From the NCBI RefSeq assembly GCF_036320965.1, contig NC_092224.1, positions 102,482,992-102,546,991 of the forward strand: a stretch of DNA of 64,000 bases. The letters run 5' to 3'. The notes beneath the pieces were generated by a model, which saw only the letters and a program-made list of their open reading frames with translations, had not been told where the DNA came from and did no database searches. Within the stretch, counting starts at the first letter, position 1, and every line of letters begins with the position of its first letter. This document shows, one piece after another, positions 51,237 to 62,172 of the stretch. The translations under genes were made by a program, and so were the position numbers. Source of the DNA: Panulirus ornatus (Eukaryota > Arthropoda > Malacostraca > Decapoda > Palinuridae).

Positions 51237-54200
51237 GGCCAGAAATCCTCCCCTCCTTGTATTAACTTTCTAAAATGGGAAACAGAAGAAGGAGTCACGC
51301 GGGGAGTGCTCATCCTCCTCGAAGGCTCAGAGTGGGGTGCCTAAATGTGTGTGGATGTAACCAAGATGTGAAAAAAGGAGAGATAGGTAGTATGTTTGAG
51401 GAAAGGAACCTGGATGTTTTGGCTCTGAGTGAAACAAAGCTCAAGGGTAAAGGGGAAGAGTGGTTTGGGAATGTCTGGGGAGTAAAGTCAGGGGTTAGTG
51501 AGAGGACAAGAGCAAGGGAAGGAGTAGCAATACTCCTGAAACAGGAGTTGTGGGAGTATGTGATAGAATGTAAGAAAGTAAATTCTCGATTAATATGGGT
51601 AAAACTGAAAGTTGATGGAGAGAGGTGGGTGATTATTGGTGCATATGCACCTGGGCATGAGAAGAAAGATCATGAGAGGCAAGTGATTTGGGAGCAGCTG
51701 AATGAGTGTGTTAGTGGTTTTGATGCACGAGACCGGGTTATAGTGATGGGTGATTTGAATGCAAAGGTGAGTAATGTGGCAGTTGAGGGAATAATTGGTA
51801 TACATGGGGTGTTCAGTGTTGTAAATGGAAATGGTGAAGAGCTTGTAGATTTATGTGCTGAAAAAGGACTGATGATTGGGAATACCTGGTTTAAAAAGCG
51901 AGATATACATAAGTATACTTATGTAAGTAGGAGAGATGGCCAGAGAGCGTTATTGGATTACGTGTTAATTGACAGGCGTGCGAAAGAGAGACTTTTGGAT
52001 GTTAATGTGCTGAGAGGTGCAACTGGAGGGATGTCTGATCATTATCTTGTGGAGGCTAAGGTGAAGATTTGTATGGGTTTTCAGAAAAGAAGAGTGAATG
52101 TTGGGGTGAAGAGGGTGGTGAGAGTAAGTGAGCTTGGGAAGGAGACCTGTGTGAGGAAGTACCAGGAGAGACTGAGTACAGAATGGAAAAAGGTGAGAAC
52201 AATGGAAGTAAGGGGAGTGGGGGAGGAATGGGATGTATTTAGGGAATCAGTGATGGATTGCGCAAAAGATGCTTGTGGCATGAGAAGAGTGGGAGGTGGG
52301 TTGATTAGAAAGGGTAGTGAGTGGTGGGATGAAGAAGTAAGAGTATTAGTGAAAGAGAAGAGAGAGGCATTTGGACGATTTTTGCAGGGAAGAAATGCAA
52401 TTGAGTGGGAGATGTATAAAAGAAAGAGACAGGAGGTCAAGAGAAAGGTGCAAGAGGTGAAAAAGAGGGCAAATGAGAGTTGGGGTGAGAGAGTATCATT
52501 AAATTTTAGGGAGAATAAAAAGATGTTCTGGAAGGAGGTAAATAAAGTGCATAAGACAAGGGAGCAAATGGGAACTTCAGTGAAGGGCGCAAATGGGGAG
52601 GTGATAACAAGTAGTGGTGATGTGAGAAGGAGATGGAGTGAGTATTTTGAAGGTTTGTTGAATGTGTTTGATGATAGAGTGGCAGATATAGGGTGTTTTG
52701 GTCGAGGTGGTGTGCAAAGTGAGAGGGTTAGGGAAAATGATTTGGTAAACAGAGAAGAGGTAGTGAAAGCTTTGCGGAAGATGAAAGCCGGCAAGGCAGC
52801 AGGTTTGGATGGTATTGCAGTGGAATTTATTAAAAAAGGGGGTGACTGTATTGTTGACTGGTTGGTAAGGTTATTTAATGTATGTATGACTCATGGTGTG
52901 GTGCCTGAGGATTGGCAGAATGCGTGCATAGTGCCATTGTACAAAGGCAAAGGGGATAAGAGTGAGTGCTCAAATTACAGAGGTATAAGTTTGTTGAGTA
53001 TTCCTGGTAAATTATATGGGAGGGTAGTGATTGAGAGGGTGAAGGCATGTACAGAGCATCACATTGGGGAAGAGCAGTGTGGTTTCAGAAGTGGTAGAGG
53101 ATGTGTGGATCAGGTGTTTGCTTTGAAGAATGTATGTGAAAAATACTTAGAAAAGCAAATGGATTTGTATGCAGCATTTATGGATCTGGAGAAGGCATAT
53201 GATAGAGTTGATAGAGATGCTCTGTGGAAGGTATTAAGAATATATGGTGTGGGAGGAAAGTTGTTAGAAGCAGTGAAAAGTTTTTATCGAGGATGTAAGG
53301 CATGTGTACGTGTAGGAAGAGAGGAAAGTGATTGGTTCTCAGTGAATGTAGGTTTGCGGCAGGGGTGTGTGATGTCTCCATGGTTGTTTAATTTGTTTAT
53401 GGATGGGGTTGTTAGGGAGGTAAATGCAAGAGTTTTGGAAAGAGGGGCAAGTATGAAGTCTGTTGGGGATGAGAGAGCTTGGGAAGTGAGTCAGTTGTTG
53501 TTCACTGATGATACAGCGCTGGTGGCTGATTCATGTGAGAGACTGCAGAAGCTGGTGACTGAGTTTGGTAAAGTGTGTGGAAGAAGAAAGTTAAGAGTAA
53601 ATGTGAATAAGAGCAAGGTTATTAGGTACAGTAGGGTTGAGGGTCAAGTCAATTGGGAGGTGAGTTTGAATGGAGAAAAACTGGAGGAAGTGAAGTGTTT
53701 TAGATATCTGGGAGTGGATCTGGCAGCGGATGGAACCATGGAAGCTGAAGTGGATCATAGGGTGGGGGAGGGGGCGAAAATTCTGGGGGCCTTGAAGAAT
53801 GTGTGGAAGTCGAGAACATTATCTCGGAAAGCAAAAATGGGTATGTTTGAAGGAATAGTGGTTCCAACAATGTTGTATGGTTGCGAGGCGTGGGCTATGG
53901 ATAGAGTTGTGCGCAGGAGGATGGATGTGCTGGAAATGAGATGTTTGAGGACAATGTGTGGTGTGAGGTGGTTTGATCGAGTGAGTAACGTAAGGGTAAG
54001 AGAGATGTGTGGAAATAAAAAGAGCGTGGTTGAGAGAGCAGAAGAGGGTGTTTTGAAGTGGTTTGGGCACATGGAGAGAATGAGTGAGGAAAGATTGACC
54101 AAGAGGATATATGTGTCGGAGGTGGAGGGAACGAGGAGAAGAGGGAGACCAAATTGGAGGTGGAAAGATGGAGTGAAAAAGATTTTGTGTGATCGGGGCC

Positions 54201-54460
54201 TGAACATGCAGGAGGGTGAAAGGAGGGCAAGGAATAGAGTGAATTGGATCGATGTGGTATACCGGGGTTGACGTGCTGTCAGTGGATTGAATCAAGGCAT
54301 GTGAAGCGTCTGGGGTAAACCACGGAAAGCTGTGTAGGTATGTATATTTGCGTGTGTGGACGTATGTATATACATGTGTATGGGGGGGGTTGGGCCATTT
54401 CTTTCGTCTGTTTCCTTGCGCTACCTCGCAAACGCGGGAGACAGCGACAAAGTATAATAA
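51237..54460 (+). mobile_element. RTE retrotransposon C6, near full length
   Basis: A single-ORF non-LTR retrotransposon. It has a 5'UTR of about 38 bp, a 998-codon ORF and a short-form 3'UTR of about 190 bp ending 'gggagacagcgacaaagtat', followed by (AAT)n. The 5'UTR ('ggccagaaatcctcccctcc') corresponds to the middle of the SINE-like elements, which extend about 90 bp further 5'. This copy may therefore lack the outermost 5' end. It is the only copy here with an intact endonuclease. Confidence 0.93.
51275..54271 (+). CDS. RTE-type endonuclease/reverse transcriptase
   Basis: A 998-residue protein that would nick target DNA and copy the element RNA into the nick. The AP-like endonuclease spans about residues 18-260: Asn24, SETK 52-55, YAPG 124-127, GDLNA 159-163, DYVLID from Asp228, and SDH 254-256. 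The reverse transcriptase spans about 470-820: NYRGISLL 567-574, FMDLEKAYD 635-643 with catalytic Asp637, GLRQGCVMSP 693-702, and FTDD 743-746. The C-terminus has WFGHMERM and GRPNWRWKD, typical of RTE-like elements. The start ATG follows an in-frame stop at 51263-51265, with 'aaaatgg' context. The length of about 1000 residues fits the family. Oddity: Thr744 where every sibling copy that retains the box has Ala. Activity is therefore uncertain, although the frame is intact. Confidence 0.95.
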   Translation: MGNRRRSHAGSAHPPRRLRVGCLNVCGCNQDVKKGEIGSMFEERNLDVLALSETKLKGKGEEWFGNVWGVKSGVSERTRAREGVAILLKQELWEYVIECKKVNSRLIWVKLKVDGERWVIIGAYAPGHEKKDHERQVIWEQLNECVSGFDARDRVIVMGDLNAKVSNVAVEGIIGIHGVFSVVNGNGEELVDLCAEKGLMIGNTWFKKRDIHKYTYVSRRDGQRALLDYVLIDRRAKERLLDVNVLRGATGGMSDHYLVEAKVKICMGFQKRRVNVGVKRVVRVSELGKETCVRKYQERLSTEWKKVRTMEVRGVGEEWDVFRESVMDCAKDACGMRRVGGGLIRKGSEWWDEEVRVLVKEKREAFGRFLQGRNAIEWEMYKRKRQEVKRKVQEVKKRANESWGERVSLNFRENKKMFWKEVNKVHKTREQMGTSVKGANGEVITSSGDVRRRWSEYFEGLLNVFDDRVADIGCFGRGGVQSERVRENDLVNREEVVKALRKMKAGKAAGLDGIAVEFIKKGGDCIVDWLVRLFNVCMTHGVVPEDWQNACIVPLYKGKGDKSECSNYRGISLLSIPGKLYGRVVIERVKACTEHHIGEEQCGFRSGRGCVDQVFALKNVCEKYLEKQMDLYAAFMDLEKAYDRVDRDALWKVLRIYGVGGKLLEAVKSFYRGCKACVRVGREESDWFSVNVGLRQGCVMSPWLFNLFMDGVVREVNARVLERGASMKSVGDERAWEVSQLLFTDDTALVADSCERLQKLVTEFGKVCGRRKLRVNVNKSKVIRYSRVEGQVNWEVSLNGEKLEEVKCFRYLGVDLAADGTMEAEVDHRVGEGAKILGALKNVWKSRTLSRKAKMGMFEGIVVPTMLYGCEAWAMDRVVRRRMDVLEMRCLRTMCGVRWFDRVSNVRVREMCGNKKSVVERAEEGVLKWFGHMERMSEERLTKRIYVSEVEGTRRRGRPNWRWKDGVKKILCDRGLNMQEGERRARNRVNWIDVVYRG

Positions 54461-54514
54461 AAATAAAAATAAATAATAATAATAATAATAATGATAATAA
54501 TAATAATAATAAAG

Positions 54515-54569
<55 letters not shown>

Positions 54570-54582
54570 TAATAATGATAAT
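54461..54582. repeat. (AAT)n tail of C6, joined to C7
   Basis: AAT units with a few GAT and AAAT variants. C7 begins at 'atggttgtttaat' with no other spacer. Confidence 0.95.
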
Positions 54583-55650
54583 ATGGTTGTTTAATTTGTT
54601 TATGGATGGGGTTGTTAGGGAGGTGAATGCAAGAGTTTTGGAAAGAGGGGCAAGTATGAAGTCTGTTGGGGATGAGAGAGCTTGGGAAGTGAGTCAGTTG
54701 TTCGCTGATGATACAGCGCTGGTGGCTGATTCATGTGAGAGACTGCTGAAGCTGGTGACTGAGTTTGGTAAAGTGTGTGAAAGAAGAAAGTTAAGAGTAA
54801 ATGTGAATAAGAGCAAGGTTATTAGGTACAGTAGGGTTGTGGGTCAAGTCAATTGGGAGGTGAGTTTGAATGGAGAAAAACTGGAGGAAGTGAAGTGTTT
54901 TAGATATCTGGGAGTGGATCTGGCAGCGGATGGAAACATGGAAGCGGAAGTGGATCATAGGGTGGGGGAGGGGGCGAAAATTCTGGGAGCCTTGAAGAAT
55001 GTGTGGAAGTTGAGAACATTATCTCGGAAAGCAAAAATGGGTATGTTTGAAGGAATAGTGGTTCCAACAATGTTGTATGGTTGCGAGGCGTGGACTATGG
55101 ATAGAGTTGTGCGCAGGAGGATGGATGTGCTGGAAATGAGATGTTTGAGGACAATGTGTGGTGTGAGGTGGTTTGATCGAGTAAGTAACGTAAGGGTAAG
55201 AGAGATGTGTGGAAATAAAAAGAGCGTGGTTGAGAGAGCAGAAGAGGGTGTTTTGAAATGGTTTGGTCACATGGAGAGAATGAGTGAGGAAAGATTGACC
55301 AAGAGGATATATGTGTCGGAGGTGGAGGGAACGAGGAGAAGAGGGAGACCAAATTGGAGGTGGAAAGATGGAGTGAAAAAGATTTTGTGTGATCGGGGCC
55401 TGAACATGCAGGAGGGTGAAAGGAGGGCAAGGAATAGAGTGAATTGGATCGATGTGGTATACCGGGGTTGACGTGCTGTCAGTGGATTGAATCAAGGCAT
55501 GTGAAGCGTCTGGGGTAAACCATGGAAAGCTGTGTAGGTATGTATATTTGCGTGTGTGGACGTATGTATATACATGTGTATGGGGGGTGGGTTGGGCCAT
55601 TTCTTTCGTCTGTTTCCTTGCGCTACCTCGCAAACGTGGGAGACAGCGAC
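54583..55650 (+). mobile_element. RTE copy C7, 5'-truncated, short 3'UTR
   Basis: This copy starts at the equivalent of Trp703, just after the GLRQGC motif, and stays open to 55471. An in-frame 3-bp deletion removes one Leu directly before FADD. Motif A is missing, so it is inactive. It has the short-form stop and 3'UTR. The apparent Ile-rich N-terminus of the open frame is the translated microsatellite, not protein. Confidence 0.92.
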
Positions 55651-55669
55651 AAAAAAAAAAGAAAAAATG

Positions 55670-55722
<53 letters not shown>

Positions 55723-55723
55723 T
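55651..55723. repeat. A-rich and (AAT)n tail of C7, joined to C8
   Basis: A short A-rich run then about 18 AAT units. C8 begins where its own 'aataaaaagatg' continues the repeat. Confidence 0.95.
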
Positions 55724-57660
55724 AATAAAAAGATGTTCTGGAAGGAGGTAAAGTGCGTAAGACCAGGGAGCAAATGGGAACTTCAATGAAGGGTGCAAAT
55801 GGGGAGGTGATAACAAGTAGTGGTGATGTGAGAAGGAGATGGAGTGAGTATCTTGAAGGTTTGTTGAATGTGTTTGATGATAGAGTGGCAGATATAGGGT
55901 GTTTTGGTCGAGGTGGTGTGCAAAGTGAGAGGGTTAGGGAAAATGATTTGGTAAACAGAGAAGAGGTAGTAAAAGCTTTGCGGAATATGAAAGCCGGCAA
56001 GGCAGCAGGTTTGGATGGTATTGCAGTGGAATTTATTAAAAAAGGGGGTGACTGTATTATTGACTGGTTGGTAAGGTTATTTAATGTATGTATGACTCAT
56101 GGTGAGGTGCCTGAGGATTGGCGGAATGCGTGCATAGTGCCATTGTACAAAGGCAAAGGGGATAAGAGTGAGTGCTCAAATTACAGAGGTATAAGTTTGT
56201 TGAGTATTCCTGGTAAATTATATGGGAGGGTATTGACTGAGAGGGTGAAGGCATGTACAGAGCATCAGATTGGGGAAGAGCAGTGTGGTTTCAGAAGTGG
56301 TAGAGGATGTGTGGATCAGGTGTTTGCTTTGAAGAATGTATGTGAGAAATACTTAGAAAAGCAAATGGATTTGTATGTAGCATTTATGGATCTGGAGAAG
56401 GCACATGATAGAGTTGATAGAGATGCTCTGTGGAAGGTATTACGAATATATGGTGTGGGAGGAAAGTTGTTAGAAGCAGTGAAAAGTTTTTATCGAGGAT
56501 GTAAGGCATGTGTACGTGTAGGAAGAGAGGAAAGTGATTGGTTATCAGTGAATGTAGGTTTGCGGCAGGGGTGTGTGATGTCTCCATGGTTGTTTAATTT
56601 GTTTATGGATGGGGTTGTTAGGGAGGTAAATGCAAGAGTTTTGGAAAGAGGGGCAAGTATGATGTCTGTTGGGGATGAGAGAGCTTGGGAAGTGAGTCAG
56701 TTGTTGTTCGCTGATGATACAGCGCTGGTGGCTGATTCATGTGAGAAACTGCAGAAGCTGGTGACTGAGTTTGGTAAAGTGTGTGAAAGAAGAAAGTTAA
56801 GAGTAAATGTGAATAAGAGCAAGGTTATTAGGTACAGTAGGGTTGAGGGTCAAGTCAATTGGGAGGTTAGTTTGAATGGAGAAAAACTGGAGGAAGTAAA
56901 GTGTTTTAGATATCTGGGAGTGGATCTGGCAGCGGATGGAACCATGGAAGTGGAAGTGGATCATAGGGTGGGGGAGGGGGCGAAAATCCTGGGAGCCTTG
57001 AAGAATGTGTGGAAGTCGAGAACATTATCTCGGAAAGCAAAAATGGGTATGTTTGAAGGAATAGTGGTTCCAACAATGTTGTATGGTTGCGAGGCGTGGG
57101 CTATGGATAGAATTGTGCGCAGGAGGATGGATGTGCTGGAAATGAGATGTTTGAGGACAATGTGTGGTAAGAGCTGGTTTGATTGAGTAAGTAACGTAAG
57201 GGTAAGAGAGATGTGTGGAAATAAAAAGAGCGTGGTTGAGAGAGCAGAAGAGGGTGTTTTGAAATGGTTTGGGCACATGGAGAGAATGAGTGAGGAAAGA
57301 TTGACCAAGAGGATATATATGTCGGAGGTGGAGGGAACGAGGAAAAGTGGGAGACCAAATTGGAGGTGGAAAGATGGAGTGAAAAAGATTTTGTGTGATC
57401 GGGGCCTGAACATGCAGGAGGGTGAAAGGAGGGCAAGGAACAGAGTGAATTGGATCGATGTGGTATACCGGGGTTGACGTGTTGTCAGTGGATTGAATCA
57501 GGGCATGTGAAGCGTCTGGGGTAAACCATGGAAAGCTGTGTAGGTATGTATATTTGTGTGTGTGGATGTATGTATATACATGTGTATGGGGGTGGGTTGG
57601 GCCATTTCTTTCGTCTGTTTCCTGGCGCTACCTCGCAACCGCGGGAGACAGCGACAAAGC
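55724..57660 (+). mobile_element. RTE copy C8, 5'-truncated, near-intact RT
   Basis: This copy starts at the equivalent of residue 414, after the endonuclease. A 4-bp deletion near 55752 shifts the frame. From 55753 the frame is open for 477 codons, covering the whole reverse transcriptase with FADD. One RT motif residue is changed: KAHD in place of KAYD. A CGA-to-TGA change at 57184-57186 ends the frame, and the remaining C-terminus is open at 57211-57477. Short-form stop and 3'UTR. The 3' tail is A-rich then (AAT)n. Confidence 0.93.
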
Positions 57661-57716
57661 AAAAAAAAGAAAAAAAAAAAATAATAATAATAATAATAAT
57701 AATAAAAATAATAATG

Positions 57717-57782
<66 letters not shown>

Positions 57783-57783
57783 T
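57661..57783. repeat. A-rich and (AAT)n tail of C8
   Basis: An A-rich run followed by more than 20 AAT units, ending at the SINE-like element A. Confidence 0.95.
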
Positions 57784-58031
57784 ATCCCTGGGGATAGGGG
57801 AGAAAGAATACTTCGCACGTATTCCCTGCAAGTCGTAGAAGGCGACTAAAAGGGGAGGGAGCGGGTGGCTGGAAATCCTCCCCTCTTTTTTTTTTTTTTT
57901 TTTAATTTTCTAAAAGAAGGAACAGAGAAGGGGGCCAGGTGAGCATATTCCCTCAGAGGGCCAGTCCTCTGTTCTTAGCGCTACCTTGCTAACGCGGGAA
58001 ATGGCGAATAGTTTGAAAGAAAGAAAAGAAA
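57784..58031 (+). mobile_element. SINE-like RTE-derived element, copy A
   Basis: About 248 bp, matching copy B (11359-11106) end to end. It starts 'ccctggggataggggagaaa', then carries 'ggaaatcctcccctc', a T run, 'aaaagaaggaacagagaagg' and the tail 'gctaccttgctaacgcggga'. It lies between (AAT)n tracts. The central part resembles the C6 5'UTR and start, and the 3' part resembles the RTE tail. It encodes nothing. Confidence 0.8.
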
Positions 58032-58057
58032 AATAATAATAATAATTATTTTATTTT

Positions 58058-59845
58058 TATTATACTTTGTCGTTGTCTCCCGCGTTTGCGAGGTAGCGCA
58101 AGGAAACAGACGAAAGAAATGGCCCAACCCCCCCCATACACATGTATATACATACGTCCACACACGCAAATATACATACCTACACAGCTTTCCATGGTTT
58201 ACCCCAGACGCTTCACATGCCCTGCTTCAATCCACTGACAGCACGTCAACCCCGGTATACCACATCGCTCCAATTCACTCTATTCCTTGCCCTCCTTTCA
58301 CCCTCCTGCATGTTCAGGCCTCGATCACACAAAATCTTTTTCACTCCATCTTTCCACCTCCAATTTGGTCTCCCTCTTCTCCTCGTTCCCTCCACCTCCG
58401 ACACATATATCCTCTTGGTCAATCTTTCCTCACTCATTCTCTCCATGTGCCCAAACCACTTCAAAACACCCTCTTCTGCTCTCTCAACCACGCTCTTTTT
58501 ATTTCCACACATCTCTCTTACCCTTACGTTACTCACTCGATCAAACCACCTCACACCACACATTGTCCTCAAACATCTCATTTCCAGCACATCCATCCTC
58601 CTGCGCACAACTCTATCCATAGCCCACGCCTCGCAACCATACAACATTGTTGGAACCACTATTCCTTCAAACATACCCATTTTTGCTTTCCGAGATAATG
58701 TTCTCGACTTCCACACATTCTTCAAGGCCCCCAGGATTTTCGCCCCCTCCCCCACCCTATGATCCACTTCCGCTTCCATGGTTCCATCCGCTGCCAGAGC
58801 CACTCCCAGATATCTAAAACACTTCACTTCCTCCAGTTTTTCTCCATTCAAACTCACCTCCCAATTGACTTGACCCTCAACCCTACTGTACCTAATAACC
58901 TTGCTCTTATTCACATTTACTCTTAACTTTCTTCTTCCACACACTTTTCCAAACTCAGTCACCAGCTTCTGCAGTTTCTCACATGAATCAGCCACCAGCG
59001 CTGTATCATCAGCGAACAACAACTGACTCACTTCCCAAGCTCTCTCATCCCCAACAGACTTCATACTTGCCCCTCTTTCCAAAACTCTTGCATTTACCTC
59101 CCTAACAACCCCATCCATAAACAAATTAAACAACCATGGAGACATCACACACCCCTGCCGCAAACCTACATTCACTGAGAACCAATCACTTTCCTCTCTT
59201 CCTACACGTACACATGCCTTACATCCTCGATAAAAACTTTTCACTGCTTCTAACAACTTTCCTCCCACACCATATATTCTTAATACCTTCCACAGAGCAT
59301 CTCTATCAACTCTATCATATGCCTTCTCCAGATCCATAAATGCTACATACAAATCCATTTGCTTTTCTAAGTATTTCTCACATACATTCTTCAAAGCAAA
59401 CACCTGATCCACACATCCTCTACCACTTCTGAAACCACACTGCTCTTCCCCAATCTGATGCTCTGTACATGCCTTCACCCTCTCAATCACTACCCTCCCA
59501 TATAATTTACCAGGAATACTCAACAAACTTATACCTCTGTAATTTGAGCACTCACTCTTATCCCCTTTGCCTTTGTACAATGGCACTATGCACGCATTCC
59601 GCCAATCCTCAGGCACCTCACCATGAGTCATACATACATTAAATAACCTTACCAACCAGTCAACAATACAGTCACCCCCTTTTTTAATAAATTCCACTGC
59701 AATACCATCCAAACCTGCTGCCTTGCCGGCTTTCATCTTCCGCAAAGCTTTCACTACCTCTTCTCTGTTTACCAAATCATTTTCCCTAACCCTCTCACTC
59801 TGCACACCACCTCGACCAAAACACCCTATATCTGCCACTCTATCA

Positions 59846-59848
<3 letters not shown>
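58058..59848 (-). mobile_element. RTE copy C9, 5'-truncated, short 3'UTR
   Basis: Minus-strand copy in tail-to-tail orientation with C8 and SINE A. Its 5' end is fused to (ATT)n at 'ctatcatcattattatt', where the element's own 'gatgatag' resembles the repeat. It has the short-form 3'UTR. Confidence 0.93.
58246..59838 (-). pseudogene. Truncated but open RTE reverse transcriptase (C9)
   Basis: 530 codons equivalent to residues 469-998, open over the whole truncated copy. It keeps NYRGISLL, FMDLEKAYD, GLRQGCVMSP, FADD and the C-terminal WFGHMERM and GRPNWRWKD motifs. The endonuclease is absent, so it cannot retrotranspose by the normal route. It has no ATG at its edge (the first codon is GTG), and Asp replaces nothing catalytic; one Asp-to-Ala change (YLGVALAADG) lies outside the active site. 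The lack of stops suggests a recent insertion. Confidence 0.85.
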
Positions 59849-59900
<52 letters not shown>

Positions 59901-59945
59901 CATTACCATTATTATTATTATTATCATTATTATCATAATTTATAT
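59849..59945. repeat. (ATT)n tract between C9 and C10
   Basis: About 30 ATT units with a few ATC variants. On the minus strand it is the tail of C10, and C9 starts inside it. Confidence 0.95.
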
Positions 59946-59952
59946 TTATTCA

Positions 59953-60171
59953 TTTTGCTTTGTCGCTGTCTCCCGCATTTGCGAGGTAGCACAAGGAAAC
60001 AGACGAAAGAAATGGCCCAATCCACCCCCATATACATGTATATACATACATGTCCACACATGCAAATATACATACCTATACATCTCAATGTACAAATATA
60101 TATACACACACAGACACATACATATATACCCATGCACACAATTCACACTGTCTGCCTTTATTCATTCCCAT
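59953..60171 (-). mobile_element. RTE copy C10, 3'UTR only, long form
   Basis: Matches only the last 220 bp of the long-form 3'UTR, including 'atctcaatgtac' and the terminal 'tttgtcgctgtctcccgc'. No coding sequence is left. Confidence 0.88.
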
Positions 60172-60277
60172 TATTACTATACAGATGACACACGACATGG
60201 GAGTTGAGATTAGGAAAGGTTCATTCTTTTTGTAGAATAAATTCCCTGCATATTTTCATGTCATTGTTTTACGTGCT

Positions 60278-61699
60278 AGATTTATATAGCAAACAAGATA
60301 TGAATATAATATTTGTAATTCTTATCCATCACCAGATTTATATGGCAAACAAGATATGAATATAATATTTGTAATTCTTATCCATCACCAGATTTATATA
60401 GCAAACAAGATATGAATATAATATTTGTAATTCTTATCCATCACCAGATTTATATAGCAAACAAGATATGAATATAATATTTGTAATTCTTATCCATCAC
60501 CAGATTTATATAGCAAACAAGATATGAATATAATATTTGTAATTCTTATCCATCACCAGATTTATATAGCAAACAAGATATGAATATAATATTTGTAATT
60601 CTTATCCATCACCAGATTTATATAGCAAACAAGATATGAATATAATATTTGTAATTCTTATCCATCACCAGATTTATATAGCAAACAAGATATGAATATA
60701 ATATTTGTAATTCTTATCCATCACCAGATTTATATAGCAAACAAGATATGAATATAATTTTTAATATAATATTTGTAATTCTTATCCATCACCAGATTAT
60801 ATAGCAAACAAGATATGAATATAATATTTGTAATTCTTATCCATCACCAGATTAATATAGCAAACAAGATATGAATATAATATTTGTAATTCTTATCCAT
60901 CACCAGATTTATATAGCAAACAAGATATGAATATTAATATTTGTAATTCTTATCCATCACCAGATTTATATAGCAAACAAGATATGAATATAATATTGTA
61001 ATTCTTATCATCACAGATATTTATTTTATATAGCAAACAAGATATGAATATAATATTTGTAATTCTTATCCATCACCAGATTTATATAGCAAACAAGATA
61101 TGAATATAATATTTGTAATTCTTATCCATCACCAGATTTATATAGCAAACAAGATATGAATATAATATTTGTAATTCTTATCCATCACCAGATTTATATA
61201 GCAAACAAGATATGAATATAATATTTGTAATTCTTATCCATCACCAGATTTATATAGCAAACAAGATATGAATATAATATTTGTAATTCTTATCCATCAC
61301 CAGATTTATATAGCAAACAAGATATGAATATAATATTTGTAATTCTTATCCATCACCAGATTTATATAGCAAACAAGATATGAATATAATATTTGTAATT
61401 CTTATCCATCACCAGATTTATATAGCAAACAAGATATGAATATAATATTTGTAATTCTTATCCATCACCAGATTTATATAGCAAACAAGATATGAATATA
61501 ATATTTGTAATTCTTATCCATCACCAGATTTATATAGCAAACAAGATATGAATATAATATTTGTAATTCTTATCCATCACCAGATTTATATAGCAAACAA
61601 GATATGAATATAATATTTGTAATTCTTATCCATCACCAGATTTATATAGCAAACAAGATATGAATATAATATTTGTAATTCTTATCCATCACCAGATTT
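60278..61699. repeat. 56-bp minisatellite, about 25 copies
   Basis: The period is 56 bp. The monomer begins 'agatttatatagcaaacaag' and ends 'attcttatccatcacc'. Most copies are identical or nearly so, apart from a disturbed zone at about 60750-61030 with small insertions and deletions. There are no unique spacers, so it is not a CRISPR array. Confidence 0.97.
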
Positions 61700-62172
61700 T
61701 CTGAAGAACATATGATGGAACAGCATCACTAGAGATGAGCATCAATTCTCAAGCCATTTCCTCAAGGAATTAATCCTATATTGTGCACAAGTCATGTGGG
61801 AGACTTTCATGCATAAGGTAAGATTATTATTGATTATATTTACTTACACTCTTACTACTGTAATGTATTCTTTACGTTCTGTCTTAATGTAAAACTCTAG
61901 TGACATATCTCTGCCTATTTCACTTAATCCACTTTGTAATATATGCAATTTTTTTTTTTTTTTGTATACTGCTAGTACGTGAATTATAAGCTTCTCTGAA
62001 TTTTGCTGAAAACACTTAATTCCTGTATCTTGGTTACTAATCTGAATTAGTATATCAAATCCTGGCGTGAATATTATGATCAATCAGAATATTAATTCCG
62101 CATTATCATGAATCATATACCAAGATTATTACCCAAGATTGGATGCAGTAACTAAAGAATGCTAACTAGAAA
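61700..62172. other. AT-rich spacer, no recognised gene
   Basis: Contains a T run at about 61949-61963 and only a short minus-strand frame with no motif. Confidence 0.55.

Noticed and set aside
54491..54582. Poly-Ile or poly-Asn N-terminal extension of the C7 frame
   Set aside because: It is the (AAT)n microsatellite translated in frame, not part of the element's protein.
57860..57905. Pol III promoter (B box) in the SINE-like element
   Set aside because: 'ggctggaaatcc' only loosely resembles a B box, and a long T run directly after it would stop Pol III.
60278..61699. CRISPR-like array
   Set aside because: The 56-bp units are contiguous with no unique spacers, and the context is eukaryotic.
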